DNA from: Acetoanaerobium sticklandii
Lineage (GTDB): Bacteria; Bacillota; Clostridia; Peptostreptococcales; Filifactoraceae
Direction: 5' to 3'
DNA length: 64,000 nt
NCBI RefSeq assembly: GCF_000196455.1
Contig: NC_014614.1
Coordinates: 2,448,501-2,512,500 of the forward strand
Position 1 is the stretch's first letter, and the number at the start of each line of letters is the position of its first letter. The notes under the pieces were generated by a model, which worked only from the letters and a program-made list of their open reading frames with translations, made no database searches and had not been told where the DNA came from. This document shows, in pieces, positions 50,739 to 60,392 of this stretch. The position numbers were made by a program, and so were the translations under genes.

Positions 50739-51470
50739 TTATCTGGATAATTGTTTTAGATATCTATATATAGTTGCTTCTGAAGTTTTCAATCGTTCAG
50801 CAACTTCTATTACACTGCCTTTCAAAAGAAATACTCCTTTTTCATTTAGATGAGCCACTATAGCCACTTTCTCATCGGGCGACATTCGCTCTGGCTCAAT
50901 ATCCGTTTGAATCAGCACTTGATTTATGATTGTAGTCGTGAGCTCTTCTAAGGTAGTAGTGCTAAGATTCTCTTCAATCACTTTAGGCTTTGCTTTTTCT
51001 ATTTCATTAGCTTTAGCCTCAGTATCAGCTAGCTTAATACTTGTTCTTTCCTTTGATTTTTCACATAGATTAAAATAATCGCTTGTAGCTCCCATAAATG
51101 AATCTATTATTGCTTGCATATCTAGCAATTTATTTGCATCCATGTTTATGCATAGTAAGCCAATTAAATTATTATTAACATCTTTAATAAAGTATGTAGC
51201 AGACTTTACTTGGTCTCCTGAAGCAGTAATACTTATGTAGTTTGATATATAATCCTGCTTTAAATATAGCTTGTCTTGTAAAATTTTGAGTGATAAATCA
51301 GTAAGTGGACTTCCTATTCCTCGTCCACTAACATGGGAATTTTCTATTGCAATTACTGATTTTTCTGGAGTAGTAACATCATGAAGCACCACTTCATAAT
51401 TAGGTCCAAGAAAATTTCCTAAAAATTTCGTAAATATGATATATGGCTTTAAAATTTCTTGACTAGTCAT
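50739..51470 (-). CDS. YheO/DauR-like PAS-HTH transcriptional regulator
   Basis: The 243-residue protein has an N-terminal YheO-type PAS domain (LGPNYEVVLHDVTTPEKSVI, GRGIGSPLTDLSLKIL, YFIKDVNNNLIGLLCINMD, residues ~15-120), a ~60-residue linker and a C-terminal HTH (VAIVAHLNEKGVFLLKGSVI, then RLKTSEATIYRYLKQL). Relatives govern amino-acid catabolism, often next to the enzyme they control; here that is cyuA, 14 bases downstream. Cysteine-responsive activation is therefore likely but inferred. Confidence 0.87.
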   Translation of the reverse strand: MTSQEILKPYIIFTKFLGNFLGPNYEVVLHDVTTPEKSVIAIENSHVSGRGIGSPLTDLSLKILQDKLYLKQDYISNYISITASGDQVKSATYFIKDVNNNLIGLLCINMDANKLLDMQAIIDSFMGATSDYFNLCEKSKERTSIKLADTEAKANEIEKAKPKVIEENLSTTTLEELTTTIINQVLIQTDIEPERMSPDEKVAIVAHLNEKGVFLLKGSVIEVAERLKTSEATIYRYLKQLSR

Positions 51471-51800
51471 ATAACCCGCCTTTCTGTGAAAGCATTTCTT
51501 ATTTCATTTAGTTCTACCTAAATTATATTAGAGTATAGATAATAGTGCAATAATTTTTTATCATGATAATAATTTAATATCACATTTGTATAGCTAATAG
51601 CTAAAAAATTAATGATTCTTTTAAATTCTGGTTTGTTTTTAGACTATTAAGCAAAATAAAAAAACTGCAGATGCTTTTAATGCCCGCAGTTTTTATATAA
51701 GCAATCTGGAATTGCATTAATTTGTAGGGTTCTTATTGTGAATGCAACAAGGTTCCCGGGTCCCATAAGCAATCTCAGATTGCTTTAATGGGCAATGTTC
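51471..51800. other. Intergenic region with terminator and an imperfect tandem repeat
   Basis: About 330 bases without a gene. It contains the putative promoter region of the cyuA operon, a terminator at 51655-51694 and two related 41-base units at 51697-51737 and 51765-51805. Confidence 0.6.
51655..51694 (-). terminator. Terminator after rsiV
   Basis: AAAAACTGC and GCAGTTTTTTT pair around a loop that itself can pair (GGGCATT/GATGCTT) on the minus strand, ending in seven T. About 110 bases after the rsiV stop. Confidence 0.7.
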
Positions 51801-51805
51801 TTATT
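51697..51805. repeat. Imperfect tandem repeat of two 41-base units
   Basis: Units at 51697-51737 and 51765-51805 both begin ATAAGCAATCT and end GTTCTTATT, and match at 32 of 41 positions by my count. Each contains a small inverted repeat; in the second, AGCAATCT/AGATTGCT is perfect. The last bases of unit 2 run to the stop codon of rsiV. No transposase or target duplication was seen. Confidence 0.6.
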
Positions 51806-52670
51806 TTATATATTCCTCACTTACAAGAACATCCTTTAACAGCTCATTTGGAATTATAAATTCAGGATTTCCCATATACCCAGGGGCAACCTCATACTTA
51901 TCAAATGCTATAACCAGCTGATTATCTTTAGTTATATAGAAGCTTTGGTTTTTGTCTATTTTAGAAAAGTTTTCATCTCCCATCATTTCATCCTCTAGCC
52001 AGTATACATTATTCTCATCCTTCATCTGTTCTTTCATTTGAGTTTTTATATTCTCGCTGATTATTTCTATATATGCTTCATCTTTAAATAGACTTGGTAA
52101 TGTAATCAATAGTTTATTTTGTTTATCTATGGTGTCATACTTTATAGTAGTAGATGATGAGCCTACGGTGTTTACAACATATCTGCCTATTACTAGGAGC
52201 TTATCAGTATCAGTTTTCACTTCATATCCAGAAGCTATTCCCATATGTGCCTCATCCATATCAGCTTTCTTCAGCTCATCTATTTCCTTCATAAAATCAT
52301 CATAAAGCTTTTGATTTTCATCTAAATATTTTTCATTTAGCATAGCTTCAAGTTTGGAATCTAAGCCTTCAATTGCTGGTGTTTTCAGCTGTGCATCAAA
52401 ATTATTGTCCTTCAGCTCAAAGGTTTTAAATGTGAGTACCCTAACTATCGAGCCAAGAACCGGAACCTCTGATAAGGCATATGAAATCTCAGAGCTTAAA
52501 TTTATGCTTCCTACAAATACAACTCCTGCAACAGCCGCCGCAATTACACTTTTATTTATTATATTTTTTCTTTTCATTTTTTTCTCCTGCTCCTTTATTG
52601 TCGTTCTGACTAAAAATTCCAATTCATCTGGTATCTCTATATTTTCATATTCATTTCTGAATTTATTCAT
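51801..52670 (-). CDS. rsiV: RsiV-like anti-sigma factor
   Basis: The 289-residue membrane protein has a cytoplasmic N-terminus (sigma-binding, with IPDELEFLVRTTIKEQEKKM), one membrane helix at about residues 40-57 (VIAAAVAGVVFVGSINLSS) and an extracellular DUF3298-type domain (GYEVKTDTDKLLVIGRYVVN, LLITLPSLFKDEAYIEI, ITKDNQLVIAFDKYEVAPGY). In Bacillus RsiV binds lysozyme and is then cleaved, releasing SigV. It follows the sigma gene by 29 bases. ATG at 52670 with AAGGAG upstream. Confidence 0.86.
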   Translation of the reverse strand: MNKFRNEYENIEIPDELEFLVRTTIKEQEKKMKRKNIINKSVIAAAVAGVVFVGSINLSSEISYALSEVPVLGSIVRVLTFKTFELKDNNFDAQLKTPAIEGLDSKLEAMLNEKYLDENQKLYDDFMKEIDELKKADMDEAHMGIASGYEVKTDTDKLLVIGRYVVNTVGSSSTTIKYDTIDKQNKLLITLPSLFKDEAYIEIISENIKTQMKEQMKDENNVYWLEDEMMGDENFSKIDKNQSFYITKDNQLVIAFDKYEVAPGYMGNPEFIIPNELLKDVLVSEEYIK

Positions 52671-52699
52671 TATCAATCTCTCCTTTGATAGTCTTATTA

Positions 52700-53182
52700 C
52701 TATTCAAGCTCTATGCGCAGTTTTTTAAGTGATGAATAAAGCTTAGTTTTAACTGTACTTTCAGGTATGTTCATTATGTTAGCAATGTCTTGAAGTTTCA
52801 TGGCTTCAAAATATCTAAGAACCACTATAGTTTTATTTTCGTTGCTTAGCCTATCTAGTGCAGACATTAAGTCCGTATCCTCATAATTATCAGAGCTACT
52901 TCCTCCAATATCCTCTAGAATTTCATCCTCAGTCAAAACAATTTTATTTGATTTTCTCAAAAAATCTAAAGCAGTATGAACAACTATTTTGTAAAACCAG
53001 CTCTTTATTCCATCTGGATTTTTTAACTTATGCTGTGATTCTAGTGCTTTGCATATAGCTTCTTGGACTATATCAAGGGCATCTTGCTGATTCTTTACAT
53101 AGGTGTAAGCTAATCTATAGTATCCCTCCCTGTTTTCTATGATGAATTTTGTTACATAATCGCGATTAGTTTTTGTTTTCAT
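52700..53182 (-). CDS. sigV: ECF sigma factor, SigV-like
   Basis: The 160-residue ECF sigma factor has region 2 (YYRLAYTYVKNQQDALDIVQ, AICKALESQHKLKNP, IKSWFYKIVVHTALDFLRK) and region 4 (LSNENKTIVVLRYFEAMKLQ, IPESTVKTKLYSSLKKLR). It forms a pair with the RsiV-like anti-sigma factor directly downstream. An ECF-type promoter just upstream suggests self-activation. Target genes would be cell-envelope modifications such as lysozyme resistance, which are not in this window. Confidence 0.9.
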   Translation of the reverse strand: MKTKTNRDYVTKFIIENREGYYRLAYTYVKNQQDALDIVQEAICKALESQHKLKNPDGIKSWFYKIVVHTALDFLRKSNKIVLTEDEILEDIGGSSSDNYEDTDLMSALDRLSNENKTIVVLRYFEAMKLQDIANIMNIPESTVKTKLYSSLKKLRIELE

Positions 53183-53222
53183 CCTTAAGTATTCCTTTTT
53201 TATATTTTTTGTCTTCTAAATA

Positions 53223-53251
53223 ATAGACGAATTAGGCGCTTAAAAAGTTTT
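53223..53251 (-). promoter_or_regulatory. Candidate autoregulatory ECF (SigV) promoter
   Basis: Minus strand: TAAAAC followed by a T-run, 17-base spacer, then CGTCTA. This fits the ECF pattern TGAAAC(TTTT)-N16/17-CGTCTA. It stands 40 bases before sigV. Confidence 0.6.
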
Positions 53252-53272
53252 AAAATGATTACAGATTTTTCG

Positions 53273-53307
53273 CAAAAAAATACCATCTTATTCAGATGAT
53301 ATTTTAG
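53273..53307 (-). terminator. Terminator after the PAS-GGDEF-HD-GYP gene
   Basis: AAATATCATCT and AGATGGTATTT form an 11-bp stem (one mismatch) with loop GAATA, followed by a T-run on the minus strand. Confidence 0.82.
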
Positions 53308-53383
53308 TATACTCAATTATATCTAGTTGTTAATACTTTTACTCGAAGTTCTTAATATTACTATTTTTCTTATTGATATCTTC

Positions 53384-54892
53384 TTATATCAAAGCTCTTA
53401 TTAGAGCCTTTACTATTTTAGGATCAAATTGGGTTCCAGCATTGTCTTTTATTATTTCTAGAGCTTCCTCATCATCAACAGCCTTCCTATATGCTTTATC
53501 TCTAGTGAGCGCATCATAGGCTTCTGCTACAGCTAGTATCCTAGCATAAAATGGAATCTCATCCCCTCTTAGTCCCTTAGGGTATCCACTTCCATCCCAT
53601 CTTTCATGATGAGAAAGCACTGAGTCTGCTATAGGTGCAAATTCATTAGAGGAGCTAAGAATACTATATCCAGTCTCAGGGTGACGCTTCATATTATCCC
53701 ACTGCTGAGCATCAAGTGAGCCTTTATAATTTAAAATATTATCTTGAAGAGCAATCTTTCCTATATCGTGATAATAGCCAAGAGTAAGAAGCTCTAGAAG
53801 CTGAGTCTGAGAGAAGCCAAGCTGTTTTCCTAGTAATTTACATATATATGAAGTTCCTTTTGCATGCTCTTGTTCTTCTGGATACTTTTTCTCTAAGTTG
53901 TGAAGAATAATTTCTATAGCTTCTTTTCTAAGAGCTGCTCTTTGAGCCAATTTATTTTGGTACATCATGACATCAGCGCTATTTAGCACTTGAGAAATAG
54001 GGATATTTTCTTCATGCTTTAGAGCATAACCTATAGCTATTGATATAGGGATGTCCTGAATGGTTTTCGATTTTGTAGAATGCTCTAATCTGGATTTTAA
54101 TGATATTAAATCTGGCTCATTTACCTTAGTCATTATTAATGAAAACTCATCTCCCCCTATTCTTGCGACTATGTCATCACTCCTAAGCTCTTTTTTGATT
54201 AGGTCTGAAACAGTTTTTATAAGTTCATCTCCGCTTGCATGGCCAAAAGCATCATTGATAAGCTTAAGGCCATTTACATCTATCATGACTATAGCTATAG
54301 GATAATTTCTAAGAGTGTCAACACGCTTTAACTCCTCCTCAAAAAATCTTCGGTTAAAAAGCCCCGTGAGCTGGTCATGGTAGGAAATATATGATAGCTT
54401 ATCTTCAGTTATTCTTCTATTTGTTATATCAGTTAAAAACATCAACATACTTGCTTTATCATCCCATACTAGTTGTACCGCTGAAGTTTCAACCCACATG
54501 AAATCACCATCAGATTTTTTAAATCTGAATTGAATCTTTTGATTATCTAAGTCATCTATAAGGCGAGAATCTAACATTAGACTTAGTTTATTAAAATCAT
54601 CCTCATGTACTAAGTCATAAAGATTAATACCTTTTATTTTTTCTTTATATCCTGTTTGTTCCATAACCTTTAAATTAGCATGGATAATTTTATTGTCTTG
54701 AATGACGAATACAAATTCGGATAAATTATTAAATAATGTTTTGCACTGCATCTCTTTTTTATCTAATTCCTTTATAATTTGATTTACTTCAAACTCTTTG
54801 TTTTTCTTTTCTAAACTGGCTTTAAATAATAAATATGCTATTACTGCCAATAGCAAAATTACGGTTAAAAATAAAATAGTTTGGCTACTCAT
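53384..54892 (-). CDS. PAS-GGDEF-HD-GYP c-di-GMP turnover protein
   Basis: The 502-residue membrane-anchored protein has an N-terminal helix (residues ~4-22), PAS (~40-150, ending FLTDITNRR), GGDEF (~170-330: DQLTGLFNRR, then ARIGGDEFSLIM, with RSDD five residues upstream as an RxxD inhibitory site) and HD-GYP (~345-500: GYYHDIGKIAL, SHHERWDGSGYPKGLRGDEI). Both the cyclase and phosphodiesterase motifs look intact. It probably tunes c-di-GMP in response to the PAS signal, which may affect motility. ATG at 54892 with AGAGGAAG upstream. Confidence 0.92.
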   Translation of the reverse strand: MSSQTILFLTVILLLAVIAYLLFKASLEKKNKEFEVNQIIKELDKKEMQCKTLFNNLSEFVFVIQDNKIIHANLKVMEQTGYKEKIKGINLYDLVHEDDFNKLSLMLDSRLIDDLDNQKIQFRFKKSDGDFMWVETSAVQLVWDDKASMLMFLTDITNRRITEDKLSYISYHDQLTGLFNRRFFEEELKRVDTLRNYPIAIVMIDVNGLKLINDAFGHASGDELIKTVSDLIKKELRSDDIVARIGGDEFSLIMTKVNEPDLISLKSRLEHSTKSKTIQDIPISIAIGYALKHEENIPISQVLNSADVMMYQNKLAQRAALRKEAIEIILHNLEKKYPEEQEHAKGTSYICKLLGKQLGFSQTQLLELLTLGYYHDIGKIALQDNILNYKGSLDAQQWDNMKRHPETGYSILSSSNEFAPIADSVLSHHERWDGSGYPKGLRGDEIPFYARILAVAEAYDALTRDKAYRKAVDDEEALEIIKDNAGTQFDPKIVKALIRALI

Positions 54893-54973
54893 AATACTTC
54901 CTCTTTTCACACAAGAGCAATCCAATTTCATCCGAATTTATTTAGTATTATAAATATATATACCAATATACAA

Positions 54974-55008
54974 ATAAAAAACACCATAATCAGAAAATTA
55001 TGGTGAAA
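54974..55008 (-). terminator. Terminator of the aro operon
   Basis: CACCATAAT and ATTATGGTG pair as a 9-bp stem with a 7-base loop, followed by six T on the minus strand, about 95 bases after aroE. Confidence 0.83.
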
Positions 55009-55097
55009 ATAAAATTTAATTTATAAGTTTAACTATTATTTGTCATTTTCTTATAAATTTTGAGTTGTTTATGTTTATATTTATCTTTACATTAAAA

Positions 55098-55934
55098 TTA
55101 TAGGTTGAATTTTAAGATTATATCTTCATATATATTATCTATTAAAGGCTTTTTATCATCTAAATCCAAAGCCTGCTTACTTGCCCATATTTCCTGTGCT
55201 TTTATAGCTTGTCCTATTAACATATACAGTCCATTTATGTTATTGATACCATACTCATCTGCTAGCTTAAGTAGCTTGGTTTTTTGTGGATTGTATATGA
55301 GGTCAACTACATTGCTGTACTTTTTAATATCTTCCTTTTTAATAGGACACTCTTCAATATTAGGATAGGTTCCTACTGGGGTGCAGTTTATAAGGCAGTA
55401 TTTATCCTTAATTTCATGGATTTCATCATAAGGCAGTATTTCAAAATCTGGATACTCCAGCTTGGTTTTATCTGGATTTCTGCTTATAAGTGTTATCTTA
55501 CTAGCCTGTTCATCCTGCAGTACTTTTATAACTGCCTTTGCAGCTCCTCCTGCTCCAAGCAGAGTAAATCCATTTTTGCTTATAGATATTCCTGCTTTAT
55601 CAAGACATAATTTAAAGCCATCGTAATCTGTGTTTGTTCCTATGGCTTTGTTTTCTTTTAAAGTAATTGTATTTACCGCCCCTATTTCGATTGCCTTTTG
55701 ATCTATCTCATCTAGATATCTCATTATATCCTGCTTGTAAGGGATGGTTACATTTAGACCAGCTATGTTTAGGACTCTTATCGAAGCTATGACCTTTTCT
55801 AAGTTTTCAGGCTCTACTTCAAACATGCCGTAGCTACCTTTTATACCTGCTTCTTTCATAATCTCTTGATGAAGTACGTCTGATATACTGTGATCTAAAG
55901 TTTTTCCTATTAATCCAAAATTGTTTTTCTTCAT
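55098..55934 (-). CDS. aroE: Shikimate dehydrogenase
   Basis: AroE reduces 3-dehydroshikimate with NADPH. The 278-residue sequence has [18 protein letters not shown], the substrate motif [15 protein letters not shown] with the catalytic Lys, GAVNTI, NTDYDGF and the glycine-rich [18 protein letters not shown] at 55934 overlaps the aroC stop as ATGA, so the two are coupled; an upstream GTG is rejected. Last gene of the aro operon. Confidence 0.94.
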
Positions 55935-57043
55935 AGGCTCCACCTTGATTTGATGTACTCAGGACTTTCATCTAGCATCATATCCAAAATAACAAAAGCT
56001 GCTACAGACTCGATTACAGGAACAACTCTAGGCACTATGCAAGGGTCATGTCTACCTTTTATCTCAATTATTGCATCACTGGAATTATTTATATCTACAG
56101 TATTTTGGCTCATCGCTATAGATGGAGTTGGCTTTATTGCAGTTTTGAATATTATAGGCATAGCATTAGTGATGCCACCTAAAATTCCACCATTGTGATT
56201 TGATTTATGTGTTACTTCTCCATCAATTATGCTCATCTGGTCGTTTACCATAGATGCTCTTGCTTTACTCATCTCAAATCCATCACCAAATTCAATACCC
56301 TTAACTGCTGGAATAGAAAATAGCATATGAGATAATCTACTCTCGACAGAATCGAAAAATGGGTTTCCTATACCAGCTGGTACCCCAGTTACAGCACACT
56401 CCACTACCCCGCCTATGGAATCGTGGTTTGACTTTGCATCTTGAATTAGGTTTCTCATGAAAATTTCTTTTTCCTCTGATATTACTGGTAGTTCCATTTG
56501 CTTCAATTTATCTCTTAGCTGAGCACTTCCTGTCATAGAATTTAGATTTTCATCAATAACCTCTCCTATACTTAGTACATGAGCGGTTATAAAAATATTT
56601 GCTCCCTCTAGTATATAGCTTGCTATGGCACCAGCAAAAGTAAGCACAGCTGTTAATCTTCCTGAAAAATGTCCTCCACCTCTATAATCACTGTACCCTT
56701 TGTATTTCATATAGCCTGTATAATCTGCATGGCCTGGTCTCATTAGATTTTTAGTTTTTTCATAATCGCTCGAGTGCTGATTTGAATTTCTAATTTCAAA
56801 AGCTATAGGAGCACCAGTTGTAATTCCATTAAAAACACCACTTAACATTTCAGCCTTATCAGCTTCTTTTCTAGGCGTGGACATATCATTTTGTCCTGGC
56901 ATTCGTCTTTTCATCACAGCTTCAATATAGTCCATATCAAGCTTAATCCCAGGCAGGATTCCATCTATTACTCCGCCTATGGCCACTCCATGCGATTCTC
57001 CAAATATAGTAAGTTTTAATTTAGTTCCCAGTGTCGTACTCAT
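55931..57043 (-). CDS. aroC: Chorismate synthase
   Basis: AroC turns EPSP into chorismate with reduced FMN. The 370-residue sequence has the first signature [38 protein letters not shown], the second signature [18 protein letters not shown], and [20 protein letters not shown]. It overlaps the aroA end by 23 bases and aroE by 4, so translation is coupled throughout. Confidence 0.96.
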
Positions 57044-58325
57044 TAATATCTGCCCCTAACGTTTTAAAGTCTTCCCAAAAATGCGGATATGATTTAGAAA
57101 CTGCTTCAGCTCCTGATATTTCTACTTCAAGTTGACATCTTATAGAAGCTATAGCCATAGCCATAGCTATTCTATGGTCATTCCAGCTACTGAGTTTTCC
57201 TCCAGTTAGCTGAGTTTTTCCATTTATAATAATTGAATCCTCATGCTCTGTAATATCTGCTCCTAGCTTCGATAATTCACTGACTGTAGATTTAATTCTA
57301 TCAGATTCTTTAATTCTAAGTCTTGATGCATTGATAATTCTAGTTTCTCCCTCACTCATAGATGCCATAACGCAAATTACTGGAATTATATCTGGAATCT
57401 GAGAAGCATCTATTTCCATTGATTTTAAATGTCCAGAGTTTACCTCAATGTGTCCATCTTCAAGCTTTTTAATATCTGCTCCCATAGCTTTTGCTATATC
57501 TATAATTTTTTTGTCTGCTTGAAGAGACTCTAGATTTACATCCTTGCATATTATTTTATCTCCAATAGCTCCAGCTACTATCCAAAAGGCTGCTTGCGAA
57601 AAATCGCCCTCAACTTTATATTCTCTAGCTTTGTAAGCTTGATTTCCCTTTATATAAAATTCTTTATACTCTTTATTTTCTATCAATATTCCAAAGACTT
57701 TTAGCGTATCTATAGTCATATCAACATACCCCTTAGATTCTAAATCCGTTGTGATAATTATCTTTGAATCAGAATCTAATAATGGAAGCACAAACATAAG
57801 CCCAGTTATAAACTGAGAGCTTATATCTCCACGAAGCTGAAATTCTCCTGCCTTTAATTTTCCGTTTACTACTAGAGGCAGTTTATTTTCTTCATTCCTA
57901 TAGGATATATTTTGTTTATCAAAAATCTCATAATATACATCAAGAGGTCTTTCTACAAGCTTGCCTTTACCTGTAAACTTAACCTCTTCATCCATCAATC
58001 CTGCAAAAGGAATTAAAAATCTAAGAGTAGAGCCAGACTCATTGCAATCTATGTCGTTTCCTGTATAAACTAAGTTTTTATTACCTTTAATTATTGCTGT
58101 TTTCCTTAGGTCTGCATTATCTTGAACTTCGATTTCCACTCCAAAATTCTTCATTGCATTGATCGTTGCTATTATGTCATCGGACAAAACTACATTCGTT
58201 ATCTTACTCATCCCATCGGATAAGGATGCGGCTATTATAGCTCTATGACTCATGCTTTTTGAAGGTGGTATACTTATTTCTCCAGAAAGCTTTTTAGGAT
58301 TAATTGTTACTGTCTTTTTAGGCAT
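57021..58325 (-). CDS. aroA: 3-phosphoshikimate 1-carboxyvinyltransferase (EPSP synthase)
   Basis: The 434-residue enzyme joins PEP to shikimate 3-phosphate. Motifs: [20 protein letters not shown] with the phosphate-binding Lys, [18 protein letters not shown], the [14 protein letters not shown] segment and [19 protein letters not shown] at 58325 has AAGGAAG 5 bases upstream; an in-frame extension of 34 codons is unlike the family and rejected. A 128-base spacer separates it from aroB. Confidence 0.95.
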
Positions 58326-58453
58326 TGTAACTTCCTTTCTATTCATACTGTATACAAAGCTATTTAAATTTTTTAATGATATATACTGATACTCCTCAAG
58401 AATAAATCTAAGTACTTGCTTGTTCAATATTTTATATCATAAATAGCTACCTG

Positions 58454-59512
58454 TTATTTTTCTATTAAAGCATCTATATATTCCGGGTATATAAACGAAT
58501 CTCCTATTTTTCTTATAAAAATAGTATTGATTTTTTCCCCTATCGACTTTTTGTCATGAGCAATTATTGCTTTCACAGCCTCTATATCCATTTTAGGATA
58601 GTCTATAGGAAGATTATATTTTAGCATTAGAGTCTTAATTTTATCACTAGTGCCTAGCTTGGTAAGTCCTAGCCTTTCTCCTAAGTTTGCTATATAAAGC
58701 ATTCCCAGTCCCACAGCTTCTCCGTGAGTATAAACTTCATAATTAAAATTACTTTCAATAACATGTCCAAAGGTATGCCCAAAATTAAGTAGCATTCTAT
58801 CATTATTTTCCTTTTCATCTCTTTCTACGATATCAGCTTTTATTTGGCAGCATGTAGAAATCAGCTTGTCAAATTGCCCACTTATAGAATCCAAATCATA
58901 CTCTTCTAAAAACTCAAAAAAGCTTTCGCCCTTTATACAAGCATATTTTATTACCTCTGCCATACCATCAGATAAGACTCTCTTATCCAAAGTCTGCAAA
59001 ACTTCAGGGTCAATAAGTACAGCTTTTGGGTGATAAAAGCTTCCTAGAAGATTCTTTCCTATAGGAAGATTAACTGCTACCTTTCCACCTACACTGCTGT
59101 CGATTTGAGCAAGTAAAGATGTCGGAATCTGTATAAAATCTATTCCTCTTAATAAAGTAGAGGCAACAAAGCCTGCTAAATCTCCTACTACGCCTCCACC
59201 AAGAGCTATGATCAAATCACTTCTAGTTATATTATCTTCTATAAGTTTAGTTGCTAAATTTTCATAATTTGAGATAGATTTACTTTTTTCTCCTGCAGAA
59301 ATAATAAAAATACAACTCTTTATATTTAGATTTTCTAACGAAGCTTTTAATTCATTTGCATATAAAGGTCCTACATTGCTATCTGTAATAATCGCAACTT
59401 TTTCTCCTCTTAAGAGCTGTTTTATATATGATGCCCAATTTGTCTTCAAGCCATGTTCTATATATATAGGGTAAGAATCCTTGCTAGTTTTAACATTGAT
59501 GATTTTTGTCAT
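58454..59512 (-). CDS. aroB: 3-dehydroquinate synthase
   Basis: The 352-residue NAD- and metal-dependent cyclase has VAIITDSNVGPLY, ISAGEKSKSISNYENLATKL, the glycine motif LIIALGGGVVGDLAGFVAST, QIPTSLLAQIDSSVGGKVAV, and the metal ligands in NFGHTFGHVIES and HGEAVGLGM. It follows the secreted protein gene by 13 bases, so both probably share a promoter. aroF/G, aroD and aroK are not in the window. Confidence 0.95.
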   Translation of the reverse strand: MTKIINVKTSKDSYPIYIEHGLKTNWASYIKQLLRGEKVAIITDSNVGPLYANELKASLENLNIKSCIFIISAGEKSKSISNYENLATKLIEDNITRSDLIIALGGGVVGDLAGFVASTLLRGIDFIQIPTSLLAQIDSSVGGKVAVNLPIGKNLLGSFYHPKAVLIDPEVLQTLDKRVLSDGMAEVIKYACIKGESFFEFLEEYDLDSISGQFDKLISTCCQIKADIVERDEKENNDRMLLNFGHTFGHVIESNFNYEVYTHGEAVGLGMLYIANLGERLGLTKLGTSDKIKTLMLKYNLPIDYPKMDIEAVKAIIAHDKKSIGEKINTIFIRKIGDSFIYPEYIDALIEK

Positions 59513-59525
59513 GCGCTTTTTCCTT

Positions 59526-60062
59526 TCAGCTTTTTATTGTTTTGCTGTCTAGTATTTTTACTGACAATATCTGAGACATCTTATAGCCTTTATTTGTCTT
59601 AGCTACTCTGTATATATTTTCAAATTCCTTATATTCCAGTGGCTGATTACCTTTTTGGATATAAAATTTTTCATTTACTACCACTCTAAAATCTCCGTTG
59701 TCAAATTCACTCATGGAGTTTATTTTATATGATATAAGACGTTCCTTTATTCCTCTTTCTGAGTATGACTTTACAGTTGATTTCTGAACTGTACATATCT
59801 TGCTGCCTGGAAGAATATCCGATGATACCAGCGAAAAATCTCCTGAATTTATTGCGCTCACAAAATTATTCTGATAGCTATGTATTAGTTTTTCTACTTG
59901 AGTTTTCTTGTGTTGGTTTAAAAATTTATTATGATTTTGGTTGTGCATCTTCGGCTGATAAAAAATCTTTGTTGCTGTATATGAATCTGCATATGATATT
60001 ATTCCAAAATTAGATAAAAAAAGTGAAAAAATAAGCATTCCAGTGAATAATTTTATCTTCAT
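59526..60062 (-). CDS. Secreted protein with a TcaA-like NTF2 domain
   Basis: The 178-residue protein has a signal peptide or membrane anchor (KIKLFTGMLIFSLFLSNFGI, possible cleavage after YA-DSYT). The last ~110 residues look like the NTF2-like domain of TcaA-type proteins: YQNNFVSAINSGDFSLVSSD, ILPGSKICTVQKSTVKSYSE, then RGIKERLISYKINSM. The role is unknown; the domain is found in cell-envelope proteins. ATG at 60062 with GAGGTG upstream is chosen over an ATG six codons earlier. First gene of the aro unit, an unexpected neighbour for a metabolic operon. Confidence 0.65.
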   Translation of the reverse strand: MKIKLFTGMLIFSLFLSNFGIISYADSYTATKIFYQPKMHNQNHNKFLNQHKKTQVEKLIHSYQNNFVSAINSGDFSLVSSDILPGSKICTVQKSTVKSYSERGIKERLISYKINSMSEFDNGDFRVVVNEKFYIQKGNQPLEYKEFENIYRVAKTNKGYKMSQILSVKILDSKTIKS

Positions 60063-60183
60063 ATATAAACACCTCATCATTATAATATTAGCTTAAAATT
60101 TCAATAGGTAAAATTTTCAATTAACCTATATTATAATACAAATCTCCGTGATAATACAAACTTTATGCTTAAAATATTTATAA

Positions 60184-60215
60184 TAAAAAACCCTTTAGAT
60201 TATTCTAAAGGGTTA
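60184..60215 (-). terminator. Terminator of the rRNA-tRNA operon
   Basis: AACCCTTTAGA and TCTAAAGGGTT pair as an 11-bp stem with a 4-base loop, followed by six T on the minus strand, about 75 bases after the last tRNA. Confidence 0.9.
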
Positions 60216-60289
60216 AATGTTTTTAATATGAGTTAAAAAAGAGTTAAATTTATATTTTTTTCTTTATATAGCCTCTGAAAGCATTGCTA

Positions 60290-60366
60290 TGGTGTGCCCA
60301 GAGGGATTCGAACCCCCGACCCTTTGATTCGTAGTCAAATACTCTATCCGGCTGAGCTATGGGCAC
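60290..60366 (-). tRNA. tRNA-Arg (anticodon ACG)
   Basis: Cloverleaf with acceptor GTGCCCA/TGGGCAC, anticodon loop CTACGAA, T-loop GTTCGAATC and encoded CCA. A34 would be read as inosine. Last tRNA of the array. Confidence 0.95.
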
Positions 60367-60392
60367 AAATAATTCATTATAAAAAAAAATAG

